Assembly (NCBI RefSeq): GCF_037975245.1
Contig: NC_092576.1
Span: forward strand, 32,466,611 to 32,530,610
Direction: 5' to 3'
Length of the DNA stretch: 64,000 bases
DNA from: Apostichopus japonicus
Taxonomy: Eukaryota > Echinodermata > Holothuroidea > Aspidochirotida > Stichopodidae
Under the pieces are notes generated by a model, which saw only the letters and a list, made by a program, of their open reading frames with translations, was not told where the DNA came from and searched no databases. Shown here piece after piece: positions 35,830-47,394 of the stretch. The position numbers were made by a program, and so were the translations under genes. Numbering within the stretch: position 1 is the stretch's first letter; every line of letters begins with the position of its first letter.

Positions 35830-38305
35830 GCAGCATCCTTACTTGTGCTGCCTCTGTACTCAAATCTTGTTTGAATTTGGACAAGTATACTGAATGAAAA
35901 CCAAAAATCTTCCACCTCTTTCTTTGAATTTGCACATTGCATATCTACTATTGCCTGAACTTTTGCATTGTCAGGTCTCATCCCATCTTTACTAAGAATA
36001 ATATAATATAAAATATATATATTTTACTTCCCTGACCTTGGGAGTTGATAATGTTCCCTTTTGACCTGTTTATTAAGATCGTTTTGATCAGGGCAGATCC
36101 CCAGCTTGCCACTTGATTTTTCTACGATGACCAAGCTGTTCACCAAGTCTGTCGGATAATCGACTTTGCTTATAATTTGTTTGGCTTATTAATTGTTATA
36201 CCATTTTCCATAGTATCGAGTTTAGTTTTGAGTTTTTCACCCATAACAAGCGGAATCTTTCTAGGAGGAAGCACGCATGGTTGACCGTCCTCATTAAGTT
36301 CAAGATGGTGCTCTTGTTTGATGTATCCTGTGCCTTGTATGACATCAGAGAACTCTTGGCTGATGTCTTCACATGTGTGTCGAATGTCTGCGTTGACTGA
36401 TTCGACACGCTTTATCAATCCTAGCTCAACACTGAATCTTAATCCAATGATGCAATGTGCCTTCAAGTTTACGACCAAGAACTCAAGTGATTGTGTCTTC
36501 CTTGAAGCATTGCAATCGGCAGGATCCCAATACCGGTACTCTTTGTTTACTGTAGTCTGTGAGTTTAATTCTTGTTTTGTGAATTGTTCCTGGACTGCCA
36601 AGACTACGGTTGGTCGATATTGAGATGATGTTGGCTTCTGAACCGGTATCCGGTTTAAATGGAATTCTTTTGTTGCAAATCTTTATGCATGTTGTCAATT
36701 CGTCATGCCGATTTCCTCTTCCGATGGCATGTAGGGTTATGGAATCTATCAACACTTCATCACCAGTTTAATATTGTTACCCCCGGTTACATGGGTTAGG
36801 GCTGCTCCCGGGATGGTTCTCTTTAGAGCTGCAGAAAGGACACAGAGAACATGAGGCAAACAGCTAAATGGGTAGATGTAGCAAGCAACTTTTATTATTT
36901 GATCAACTTGCAGTAATTTATCTTATTTCTAGTGTAAAACACAATTAACACTGCAACATTGATCCTAGAATATTTGTTTAGGGAATCCCCTAATTATGCG
37001 ACAAAATCGGTGGCGCCCTTCAAGTATATTCAAGAACAATACCCACGTTGTGACTTATTACACGATAGGTCTGTGCCTACGCTAGACAGTAAAGAAACAG
37101 TGAGCCTAGCAATTATTAGTACAAATTTACTGCCGTACCTCTACGTGATCAACATTTTATTAAATACACTAATTACCTTACTTGAATTACAATGCCTTAT
37201 TGACTGTTTATATTACCACAGATCACAAGTCCTGCAACAAACAAACCTTAGTTGACGCATTTAACGACAAATAAGTCCTAACTGTTGACCTAACAAACAA
37301 TATTATACGTAATATTCTGTGACATCGTTGCACGAGTGGTAACATAGTTTCAATCTTGTATAATCCCATCGTTTGCCTTAACATCATCAACCAAGACCTT
37401 ATCAAATCAAAACTAGAGGTGTTTTAATACAACTGGTTGAAGTTTTGGTATTTAACATTAAATAATTCATGTTAACTCACCTGCAGAAAGGAGACCGAGA
37501 ACATATGAGGCAAACAACTCAATTGGCAGATATAGCAAGCGCCTGTGAACGTACGTTCCTACATAGGCACGCATGCACACATTTAGTGTGCATTTAGGTG
37601 CTCGTAATTTATATGGAACGCCAATTTGAACATTTGTAGGGGTACCTATTTTTCCGCGCAACATAATCTTGTTCATCACTATCAAACATGTTTATGTTAT
37701 CGACTGAATTTACTTTGCTAGGTGTACGACACATTTTGGCGAAAAGATCTGGCCGATTACAAATGTTGCAAATCTTGCCAAATGCAGGTAATGCTCTCGC
37801 GGGACATGTTCATAACCACATTTCAAGTATTTGAATATGTGTGTACCAGTTCCGCTACTTCTACCACCATCCTTCTTTGTTAATTTTGGTTGATGTTGAT
37901 GCAACTAACCCTATGCCTTCAATATTGTATTACTGTTAGTCTGTAGCTTAGGTCTTCGTTGTCGTATTTCTTATCGTGTGACGTCATGCTTAACAGGAGC
38001 CTTCAAGTTCAGTAGGGGCTTGATATAGTTCTTGACTCTGTGTTCTTGACAGTTCTGCTGCTTGACTGCAAAATGTTTACAGCTTTAAATCAGCTTCACG
38101 TTATTACCACTCTATCAGCGCTTCGCTTCGAACGCCGCAGACAATCCTATCTTTGAACAGACTGTCTGTCAGATCACCAAACTCACAAATCTTGCTTTTA
38201 TTTTTCCAGGTCGGTAACGTTCGCGTCGATATTCTCACCTTCCAGTTCAGATCGAGTGAAAAATTAGTGTCTTTTATAGTGACATTCTTCCTAGCTGACA
38301 ATAAG
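35830..38305 (-). pseudogene. relic of a third gypsy-type gag-pol (K02A2.6-like)
   Basis: Reading the minus strand: a gag piece with FGDLTDSLFKDRIVCGV at 38104-38300; a knuckle-like piece with FGKICNICNRPDLFAKMC near 37735-37800 (an expected Cys is Leu); an Asp-rich linker near 37640-37720; then about 850 bp of foreign sequence; protease with PFKPDTGSEANII near 36640-36660; the RT entry with LVIVEKSSGKLGICPD near 36070-36150; and RT thumb/tether LSKDGMRPDNAKVQAIVDM near 35930-35990. The RT palm with its catalytic Asp pair is missing between about 35990 and 36050, so the copy is dead. It belongs to a different family from the elements at 12.8 and 19-29 kb. Confidence 0.75.
36770..37625. other. 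insertion within the gypsy relic, with paired 65-bp direct repeats
   Basis: Interrupts pol between the gag linker and protease. Two related ~65-bp segments, CTGCAGAAAGGA...GAGAACAT...GAGGCAAACA, lie at 36829-36893 and 37479-37545, separated by 650 bp of AT-rich non-coding DNA. They may be ends of an inserted element, but no terminal TG...CA or target duplication could be fixed. Confidence 0.4.
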
Positions 38306-39850
38306 TCTCAAATTTCTGTTTAATTTTGGCCAAGTTCAGTATGTCCTCCTCTTTCTCGAACTTTAATGTATTATAACTCAAATTAATCGATTCTGAAGAA
38401 ACAAAAATTAGATCATATATTTTTTTTTATCATTACACATTAGGCATATACCACGCGTTTAGAGAGGCCCGTATCGGGGTAAAAACTTTAAGGCCACTTT
38501 TGGTCTAGAAATCGGTTTTGTTATCGAGAGTAGAAAAATATCACGTGAAAATGAACCTTTTTAATGTGGTGCTAACCGGACTTCTCATCTAGGTCGATAA
38601 CTCAATTTAAACGATTTTAAGAAAAGACAAAAAACCAACAAAACAATACCTTTCTTATTTATGCACTAAATGAACAAAACACACGACCGTAGTGGCAGTA
38701 TCGTGTGTCCTTTTCTCTTCTGGCTGTTAGTATCTGCTCTTAGTGGCTGCTTCCTTCAATGACGCCATTCTACATGCCAGATATAAACTTTTTTGATTGG
38801 TAGAAGTGGGACAGGGCCCACCTTCACAGTTCACTTCTCTCATAATGCAACGAGATTTCTCGCGACGTAATACCTCGCGACGGAATGAATTTGGACAACG
38901 GGATGAAATAGGACAACGGAATGAAATTAGATAACGGAATGAAATAGGACAACCGAAGTTTCCTTGAATGCAACCTAAGTTACCGCGACGTCAACATGAG
39001 TTTTTGCCACGGCAACATAATTTTCTGCATCGGTAACATAAATGTGGTACAAACGGCGTGCATTACGATTGACCTTAACCTTTGCCGTTGTATTCATGAA
39101 ACGCCCAAACGCGGCCATGTTTTTACATGAACTTTACCTTCCGGTTTCGCAAACACACATTAACTGTATATGCTTGTTCAATGAATGGCTTTGTGCTTGC
39201 AAACTACGGTTCATTGTGGGCAGCCATGATTTTTGATGATTTTACGCGCTGGTACCACTAGGACCTTTCCACGTTCGGTTTCTTTACTTATATGCTTAAA
39301 AACACTGTAACGTTCATGTTGATAATTCGAGTTGGAAACTAGTATCAGTTGAATACAGGTAAGCGCTTATCAACTTTAAGAATCATTTAACGATTAGCCT
39401 ATCATGACTTCTACAGGTAAGTAGGTTACTAACCAAACCTTGTGTGTGTGTCAATCATATTCTTGAAAACGATGTTAACAGGTTGCCCTACAACATTTCA
39501 TGATAACGTTTAATATGTAAACAACAATATTGAATTAATTCAGTCACCGTTACTGTGTACCAGATTTATGTACACTATGTATTAACATAGACATAAACCG
39601 CCAAAACCAGTTTAATAATGCCTATCACTTTACCACTAGTACTACCTAGCCTACATGAGAGTTGTACATGCATTACACATAACATTGTCAAGGTTAGGAT
39701 TGAACATGTCCCACCCTTGTTACACATATCTGTCGTTGCTCTCAGTATTAGATGTTATGTTTAGTTGTCAAGGGGAAGAGAAACTGCAACTTGTTCTTCG
39801 CCATAAATATATGCTACTGTACTGTTCACCCACGCTCTACTGGATATCAG
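38306..39850. other. non-coding stretch
   Basis: Contains a short internal repeat at 38890-38960 (GGACAACGGAATGAAAT, about three copies). Two donor-like sites, TACAG|GTAAGC near 39358 and CTACAG|GTAAGT near 39415, could mark a 5' exon, but no matching downstream exon was found. Confidence 0.4.
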
Positions 39851-41306
39851 CAACGTAGCCAGGAATTTGAAAGGGGGGGGGGGGCACTTTTTGCGGTTGA
39901 TATGGATTTTCAGTTGTAGGCACGACTATCTAAGCGGAGCCCCACCATCTGCTGGCGCAGAGTGTATAAGAAAATTTTTGGTTTTACAAACCCCCCAGAT
40001 GGCCGGAAACGGCCCTTTCCGAGTGTACATTCTGGTTCCCTGGCCTCTTGCTTACTTGAGACACCTCATTCAATATCACTTTTAAACCCCAAAAAACAAA
40101 TGAGTTAAAATAGTACGTAATTCAATACTACATAATGTATTTAAAATTAGCAAGGTGCATGTACAGAGTACATAGTCTTACTTTTCAACTTCTGATACTT
40201 GTTTATACAAAGATAGACCAGAAATATCTTTGATACAGCTATAGCCCAGTAATTGTTTTTGATACAACTGTAGCTAGTAAATGTTTAAGTTAGCCTAATA
40301 AGAGAAGGCGAGACCTACCAGACGATTGCCATCTAATTCAAATTTCTTAACTGTTTTCTCAAGTGAGATATAATTTGTGTAAAGGGGTTCTTAACTAAAT
40401 GTTAAAAAACTGACAAGATCAGAATCTAGTCTTTTTCGGCGGGTAGAGTGTTGAATGAAACGACACGCTATAGAAATGGCAGCCTAGATGACAGAAGAAA
40501 AGGTCACCTAATTAAGCCACATTCTTGCTACGTGTATTTAAAAAAAAGGTAATTTGGCCAAAAAAGTGTAGGCCAGGGCCTGCAGTGCTACATACTGGCT
40601 ACGTCCCTAATCATATGATATCATATTATCAGCAGATTTTGTTTCCTGTTTGAATTCTTTTACATGTTCTTTTACGTAATATATCAGAAAGACAAACATA
40701 GTGCCCTTTTACAATTTTTCCAGTAGGATGATTCTTGTTTATTGTCCAAAGTCTGGACTTAAATACATTTGACGAACTAAACTGATGGACAATATAAACT
40801 TTTTAATTTTGTAATACAGCCAGTTAGGCAGTGGTCCAAAAAAATATCGATATCGCAGTGTATTAGCCTTGTAATAATTATTTATAGGAAGCGCGTATCA
40901 CGTACGATTGCTAGCTAGCTTCATAACATGCTGATCGTACAACAACTTAGGACGAATCATAGAAAGGATGAGAACGCACATTGTCGTCGCCGTTGTGCAT
41001 ACAGTTGGTGAAACTCCATCGAGTGCGGTTAGCTAGGCTATATGTATTTCATTATGCAGTGGCAAACTGTAGGCTTGTGATAGGCTATAGGCTAAATTTA
41101 GCTAATTGCATCTGCCATTTAGTAGCTGAATCAGTAGGCCTGAATGTTACTACGATAATATTCAAGTTATTGGAGCTGATAAGCATTCAAGATCAAAAGA
41201 GCACTGACCAAATACCATACCAAAAAACAAACAGTTTTTAACATTTTTCGACACTAAAAGGGGAAGCACTTGCCCCCACTGCCCCCCCTGGCTACGTCCC
41301 TGTCAG
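39851..41306. mobile_element. possible hAT-derived fragments with ACGTAGCCAGG ends
   Basis: CAGCAACGTAGCCAGGAATT followed by a G-run lies at 39851-39885. Inverted copies of the end, CTGGCTACGTCCCT, lie at 40592-40605 and 41289-41302, the latter preceded by a C-run. ACGTAGCCAGG-type ends next to G/C-runs are common in short non-autonomous DNA elements. I could not find a target duplication, so which ends belong together is unclear. Confidence 0.35.
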
Positions 41307-41429
41307 AAAGCGATGGCTATATAGTACTATACTAGGGAATACATAAGGTCGTGCGACAACAAACCACTTCCCAGAAAGTTTGTAGTTGAATTGTCAGATT
41401 TCACATTATGATATTCTTGTGTTAGGCTG

Positions 41430-41678
41430 TATGTTAGCCTGTTTGTAAGCATACAGTACATGTATGTTAGCATGTATGTTAGCCTGTATATTAGCATGTA
41501 TGTATGCATATATGTATGTTACCATACATGTTAGCCTTATGTTAGCATACATGTTAGCATGTATGCTAGCATGTATGTAAGCATGCATTTATGTTACCAT
41601 ACATGTTAGCATGTATGGTAGCATGTATGGTACAGTAGCATGTATGTTGGGATGTATGTTAGCTTGTATGTTAGCATA
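41430..41678. repeat. GTATGTTAGCAT-type minisatellite, left part
   Basis: Diverged short units (TGTATGTTAGCA, TACATGTTAGCA and variants, 12-16 bp). The same units resume at 45697-45765 on the far side of the 4-kb element, so the element split the array. Confidence 0.88.
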
Positions 41679-44600
41679 CAGTACTGATTTCGCTTAACTC
41701 CCGTTGAAAAAAAAATCAACGATCGATAACAAAAGTTGAAAATCGTTGAAAATCGATTAAAAACGAATAATTTCGTTGACAAGATTTAGACTACTGTGGG
41801 CACGGTTGTCAACAAAGTTTCAACGAAATTTCCACGAAAGTTATCGCGATCAAAAACCGCCAAGGCAATTCTAGACATATCAAGGTTGTGACTTGCGTTG
41901 AATCCTTAGTGTAACTACAGCCGTTTTCAGACTCTACCAGAAGTTGCCGAGGAATATTACAAACGTTGCAAAAGTTTGATTGTATATAAGACAGAGTTAG
42001 TTCTGTACTAGGTGTTTGAAAAAATGATTTGGCTAGGATAATAAAAACTAGTCTTGGTCGATCGTAACAAGCACATTCTACGACTGTTATAGGCTAGTAT
42101 TTAACTAGGATAAGTTTAAGTTAACTCACCAAGGAACGCAGTGTCAGAAAAACAAGGAAAAAAATATCAACAATGAAACAGTACTTTCGTAGCTGGATAT
42201 CAAAGAGATCTTTATTCCCAATAAATTCCTGTGTTACTTGACGTACTACAGTACCGTTTACTACAGAACCGCACTCTCAAACTTTTCTGCATTCCGACCA
42301 AAAAACCTCCCCCGGCTGCAATGCACGCAAAAAAAAAACAAAAAAAAAATGTTATTTTCCCCCCCAACCCGTTACTGTAAGTTGCCCGCGAATGCAGATG
42401 GACTGCCCTGGTAATTAAGGTCACAGTCTGGGTCTGGGCCACCTATAGTATGCTGCTTACATGTGCATTCCCTACCCTGGATATCCCCACCACCAAACTT
42501 TCTTGAGAGACTTAGTCCAATCATAAACCTGGCTTTGTCAAATTCACGCCTACCATATGTTAATTAGCATAGTATTTTATCTTCGTGGGGGTTTAGCACT
42601 GCAGAACCTTTGGCTGGCTGCCTCTAGAAGCAAACATTATTTTACCCCCCTACTGTTCGTAATGGAATGGATGTTACCTGTTACTAAGTTAATTGAAACC
42701 CAAATATTCATTCATATATATATAAGTAGAACAATCCAGCAGGGATAGAAAGTTTATCTTGAATGAACCAATCAGAAGTCGTGCTATTAATAAAACTTGA
42801 AAACACCTGGCCAGCAAGAGAGTTGCAAACAATTGTTTCCATGACTACTAAGAAAATAAAGCAGTGACTTGGGGCCCACGTTGGGTAGATTTCTGTGGAA
42901 AATGAATATATTTTCATTGCTTATTTGAGTATTGTATATTGAGAAGAGTTGATCAAACATTACTGGGGAGGGCTTTCAACTGGCCTGACGGCTTTCAACT
43001 GGCCTGACGGCATGTAAATTTAATTTAATGAGAAGGGGGAGTTTTTATGAGTCTCCCGGTATGCGTCACATGAGAAGTAAATGTTTTGTTTTTCGGTTTT
43101 ATCATCGTTTTTCAAGTGGAACAACTCATAAAATCATATCAAATGAAAATAATATATATTTGAATATCCTTCTCTAGTTTTACTAATCAGGAATGTTTGA
43201 TAAGGCATGCAATGCATCGTTCGAAAATGTAATTTTAAAGTAGAATTGAAAATGAACGACATAAAACAATATCTGTGAAGCGTGTGGAGCACAACTTTGA
43301 ATATTCGTTGTGAAAGAAAACATAATGAACGATGTTTACTGCGTAAATAAATTTCGCGGAACTGGTATAGAGAAATTACGTACTGCAGCTTACGTCAGAG
43401 AAGCTCATAAATGACACAGGTGGATAGAGCGCATCAAAATTCGGTTTAGGAAATCCCTATACAGCCGACAAAAGTCGATGTCTCCTTCCGTTTTCGAGTT
43501 ATAAGCGATTTTGTGTTTTTGCGATATTGCTTTCAGTATATTTTCATTGAATAAGGTCGTTTTTTTTGTGTGTGTTTAAATAAGGGTGTGACCTGACAGA
43601 TATTTCGCTAACCGTTTCACCGTATCGCCTGCCGGTCGGTTAAACGTTTAAACGCCGTTTCCCGATCGCGGCTTTTTCGACTCGACTCGACCGTCACTCG
43701 ACTTTTAATCAAAATAGGACGTTATGAGTACAATAATTAAGGTTTTCTTTTCCAGCAGGTAGCAATTCAGGCAGCAAGACAACGATCAGTGTATGTTAAT
43801 TACTAATTAGGCCCAATAATATTGCGAACCTTTCGTGTAATAATAATTGTCTAACACACATGATCAGTATTCATGGTCTTCAGAAGTTCAGATCACTGAA
43901 TTTATATAACTCCGCCCTCGGCAACATCGTAACTTTTGAAGAAAAACAAAACAATATACTTGTCTATCACAAGATTTTAAGCAAAAACTCGCCTAAATTA
44001 GCAAACTTACCCACCTTTCCTACTTACTCATTAAAAGTCATGTTAAGAAAACAAATTACGCACGCACGTGTTGTGCGTTGGGTTGTAAAAATCAAGTTCA
44101 AACTGGTTTTAGCAGCCTCTGATTTCATTTTCTTTCTCTTGTGTCACATACATGATACAGTACCTTACATTTGATATGAAAGTAACTTCAACAACAGCTT
44201 CCCAAAATTTGTGTCGCAATATGTTAAGATTTAACCACGCTGCGCAGTACCATTCATAATTTGCCTATTGCACTAAAATTTACACTCGGCGTCCAGATGG
44301 CGGGAGAATTTAACATCATGTTCAATGTGTTGTGTCGTTCCCATGGTGCGATAAACTTGGGCAAGTTGCCAAGTTCGAATGTCAATGACCTACTTATGTT
44401 CTGTGACCAATGTCAGTGGGAATTATGTGTGTAAAAACTCGGGTTTTTCAATGTGTTATATATATAGAAGTTTTAACGTAAGCGGAGCGAATTTTAGGGC
44501 GGCTCGTTGATTGTGAGGAAGCACTTATCTAAGCATCAATATTTGTGAAGAATATCGTAAGTTTTTCGTATTCATTCATTTCCATTTATGTTTGCCGCAA

Positions 44601-45694
44601 TCCCGCCCGCAATGCATGCACAGCATAATACCATGTGTGAAAAAAATGGCTGTACACGTGCGGACCTGAGAGAGCAAACTGGCCATGTGTTGTTAATGTT
44701 ATAACGGTACTTTCTGGAACGACCATTTGCGTCTTTTGGGGTTAATATATTTTCACACGGGATTTCACCATGCCATTGATCGATGTACACGGGTGATATG
44801 TCGCAAATATAGACTGAGAAAACGAATTGACGACAGTCATGAGCTCATGACTATTGACCTACTACTTTAGTTATATTGAACACATTATTCATGCCTAAAA
44901 CACCGTTTTTCTGTTTTTTATAGATAGTTTGCAGTACATTACTAAGTTCTTTACATATTTTTGAATAATTTTCATGTTTAAAATGTAAACAAAATAGAAA
45001 AAATAAAAAGAGAAAACGCCTTTTTGAAAAATGGAAGCGTCCTCGCAGAATGGGCGGGGCATCTTTATTTTGCTTCAAGTAACATGTTTTTGCTCGGAAA
45101 CAAAGTTTCATACTTCAACTCTCATAAAAACCAAATTTACATCTCTTAAAAATAACTATTTTTAGTAATCTGCAAGTAAACCAAGTTTATATGTCCATTC
45201 ATTGTTATTTAAATGGTTAAACAGAACTTCAACTTATCTGGAAGGGTGCCTCGTGGTACATAGCTTGTACTGCAGCCCTCTATTAGACCTGGCCAAGTTA
45301 AGACTTATGTCACTGTGTTTGGGGTTCACAGTAAGAAAACGTCCCCCGCCAGTTTAGCTACATGAATTTATGTGCATTACTACTCATACAAGCCTGAGAA
45401 TTCTCTGGTAAATATTCCCTCTTTCAAACGACTGTACCAAAGTCTAATTGATACTGATAAACGAAGTTACGCGTTTTCCGACGATTCGCGTAACCACATA
45501 TTGACCTTCTATTTCGTTTACAAAAGAATTTCAACGCATCGTTGAAAATTCCACGAAGGAAATGACTGAGATAACCAATCGTTAAAATTCGGGGAATTTC
45601 GATAAAAATCGGGGAATTTCGATTAAAAAAACGTAGAAATCCGATTATTTTTCTTTCAACGAATTTTAACAGGAGTTAAGCGAAATCAGTACTG
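41679..45694. mobile_element. 4.0-kb element with terminal inverted repeats and TA target site
   Basis: The left end reads CAGTACTGATTTCGCTTAAC at 41679. The right end, read on the other strand from 45694, is the same for 23 bases and then similar for about 10 more. Both sides have TA (41677-41678 and 45695-45696), and the surrounding minisatellite resumes beyond it. TIRs plus a TA duplication are the signature of the Tc1/mariner/pogo group. Subterminal regions on both sides are rich in GTTGAAAATCG and TTCCACGAA words. No transposase frame was recognised inside; the longest frame (43860-44174) has no known motif. It is thus a large non-autonomous element or a decayed autonomous one. Confidence 0.7.
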
Positions 45695-45696
45695 TA

Positions 45697-45765
45697 CATG
45701 TTAGCATGCATGTTAACACGTATGTTAGCACGTGTGTAAGCACGTATGTAAGCATGTATGAAATT
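45697..45765. repeat. GTATGTTAGCAT-type minisatellite, right part
   Basis: ACATGTTAGCATGCATG and related units, the continuation of 41430-41678. Confidence 0.85.
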
Positions 45766-46001
45766 TGGTCAGATTCACCAACCAGATACACAAAACAATT
45801 AACTGTCTGAAACATTTACACTAGTACTATAGCAGGCTAAAAACATAATAATAAAGGAAAAACAATAATTGATGCTACCCGAAAGTGCACCTTACAGAAC
45901 TGAACATTGATTTCCTGATATATGGGCCCAGGGAGTTCCTATCCATAACAACTCCCTGATGGGCCACAGGTAGGATTTTCAGCAGAAAATTTATACTGGA
46001 G

Positions 46002-46355
46002 CAAGGGCGTAGGAACCGGGGGGGGCTGGGGGGTGCCAGCCCCCCCAGTGAAAAATATGGGGGGCGGAAGTATCGTTCCGCCCCCCCGCTCCGCAAGTCA
46101 GAAAACCCCTTTTTCATTTCCAAATGAGAAAAAAATCTCATTTGAAGCACCAAATTGCATCTAAGGCCAGGTGAAAATGCAAAATTCTTTACAAAATGGA
46201 GTGGGTGTTGAAGTGTGCTATATTGGCTATAGTGCCACGTGGAAATGCAAAAAAAATCCAAAGGGGAGGGGGACACCCCCTCCCCTTAGACCCCTCCCCC
46301 AGGCCGGCCATCAGTCTTCAGCCCCCCCACTCAAAAGTACCTTCCTACGCCACTG
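46002..46355. mobile_element. 354-bp hAT-type MITE
   Basis: Flanked by an exact 8-bp duplication, TACTGGAG, at 45994-46001 and 46356-46363. Ends are CAAGGGCGTAGGAA and, on the other strand, CAGTGGCGTAGGAA. An 8-bp duplication and CA(G/A)...GGCGTAGG ends are typical of hAT-derived MITEs. The interior has two G-rich/C-rich segments that could pair with each other, and no coding capacity. Short frames across it are chance. Confidence 0.88.
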
Positions 46356-46363
46356 TACTGGAG

Positions 46364-46708
46364 TTCACACCTGATCACTCTTGTGTGCACAAACCAAATT
46401 GCCAGGCAAGATGACCATTTATTAAGCTTTCAACTTCAGAGTTGGCTTCTTTGGTCAATTCCATGATAAGGTCAACATCATACCAAAAAATTTAAAATCA
46501 TTGTACATTAAAATTGTATAAGTTTCCAATAAATAGAATACTTGTAGTTACTAAAAATAATTTTTTCATCCCCGAAACATCATTTGTTTGATTATGGGGT
46601 CGGTTATAACAAATGGTTCCCGTTGTAACTAAATTATGAAAAATACAGTGAAATTTCATTTTGTGCAGATTTGTACATAGTAATCATAGATACAGTATCA
46701 TCAGTTTT
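46364..46708. other. AT-rich spacer
   Basis: No gene or repeat recognised between the MITE and the 343-bp tandem duplication. Confidence 0.5.
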
Positions 46709-47394
46709 TTGGACTAATTATATTTGCTATAGCATAGTGCTTACTTAATAGCTTCAATTTTTTTTCGACATCAAGGCATTAGACAATAGTGGTGAATTGA
46801 AAACACCCTCGATTTACTGTCACGCGAGTCACAAAATTTACTGTTTTTGTTTTTTTTCTCCTTGCCTGCACAATAGTTTTACTCCAAATCATGAATATCA
46901 AGTCTTCACATAGATACCAAAAGGATTACTGAATTGTCCTTTCCAGAAGATATTCAAATTTTGCGGAAAATCACCCTTTATGAATGTCACGCGAGTCACG
47001 TCACGCGAGTCACGTCAAATCAAGATAGTGTTTCTACCTATTTACTGTGTGTTGGACTAATTATATTTGCTATAGCATAGTGCTCACTTAATAGCTTCAA
47101 TTTTATTTTGATATCAAGGCATTAGACAACGGTGGTAAATAGAAAACAGTAAACACCCTCGATTTACTGTCATGTGAGTCACAAAATTGACTGTTTTTGT
47201 TTTTTTTCTTCTTGCCTGCACAATAGTTTTACTCCAAAATAATAAATATCAAGTCTTCACATAGATACCAAAAGGATTACTGAATTTTCCTTTTCAGAAG
47301 ATATTCAAATTTTGCAGAAAATCACCCTTTACGAATGTCACGCGAGTCACGTCACGCGAGTCACGTCAAATCAAGATAGTGTTTCTACCTATTT
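46709..47394. repeat. 343-bp tandem duplication carrying the 14-base motif
   Basis: Two adjacent copies (46709-47051, 47052-47394), each starting TTGGACTAATTATATTTGC. Copy 1 carries three exact GTCACGCGAGTCAC motifs. Copy 2 carries two exact motifs and one changed to GTCATGTGAGTCAC, which is what CpG decay would produce. Confidence 0.95.

Noticed and set aside
46171-46414. Short Pro-rich frames in the 46-kb region
   Set aside because: They lie across the hAT MITE and its C-runs.
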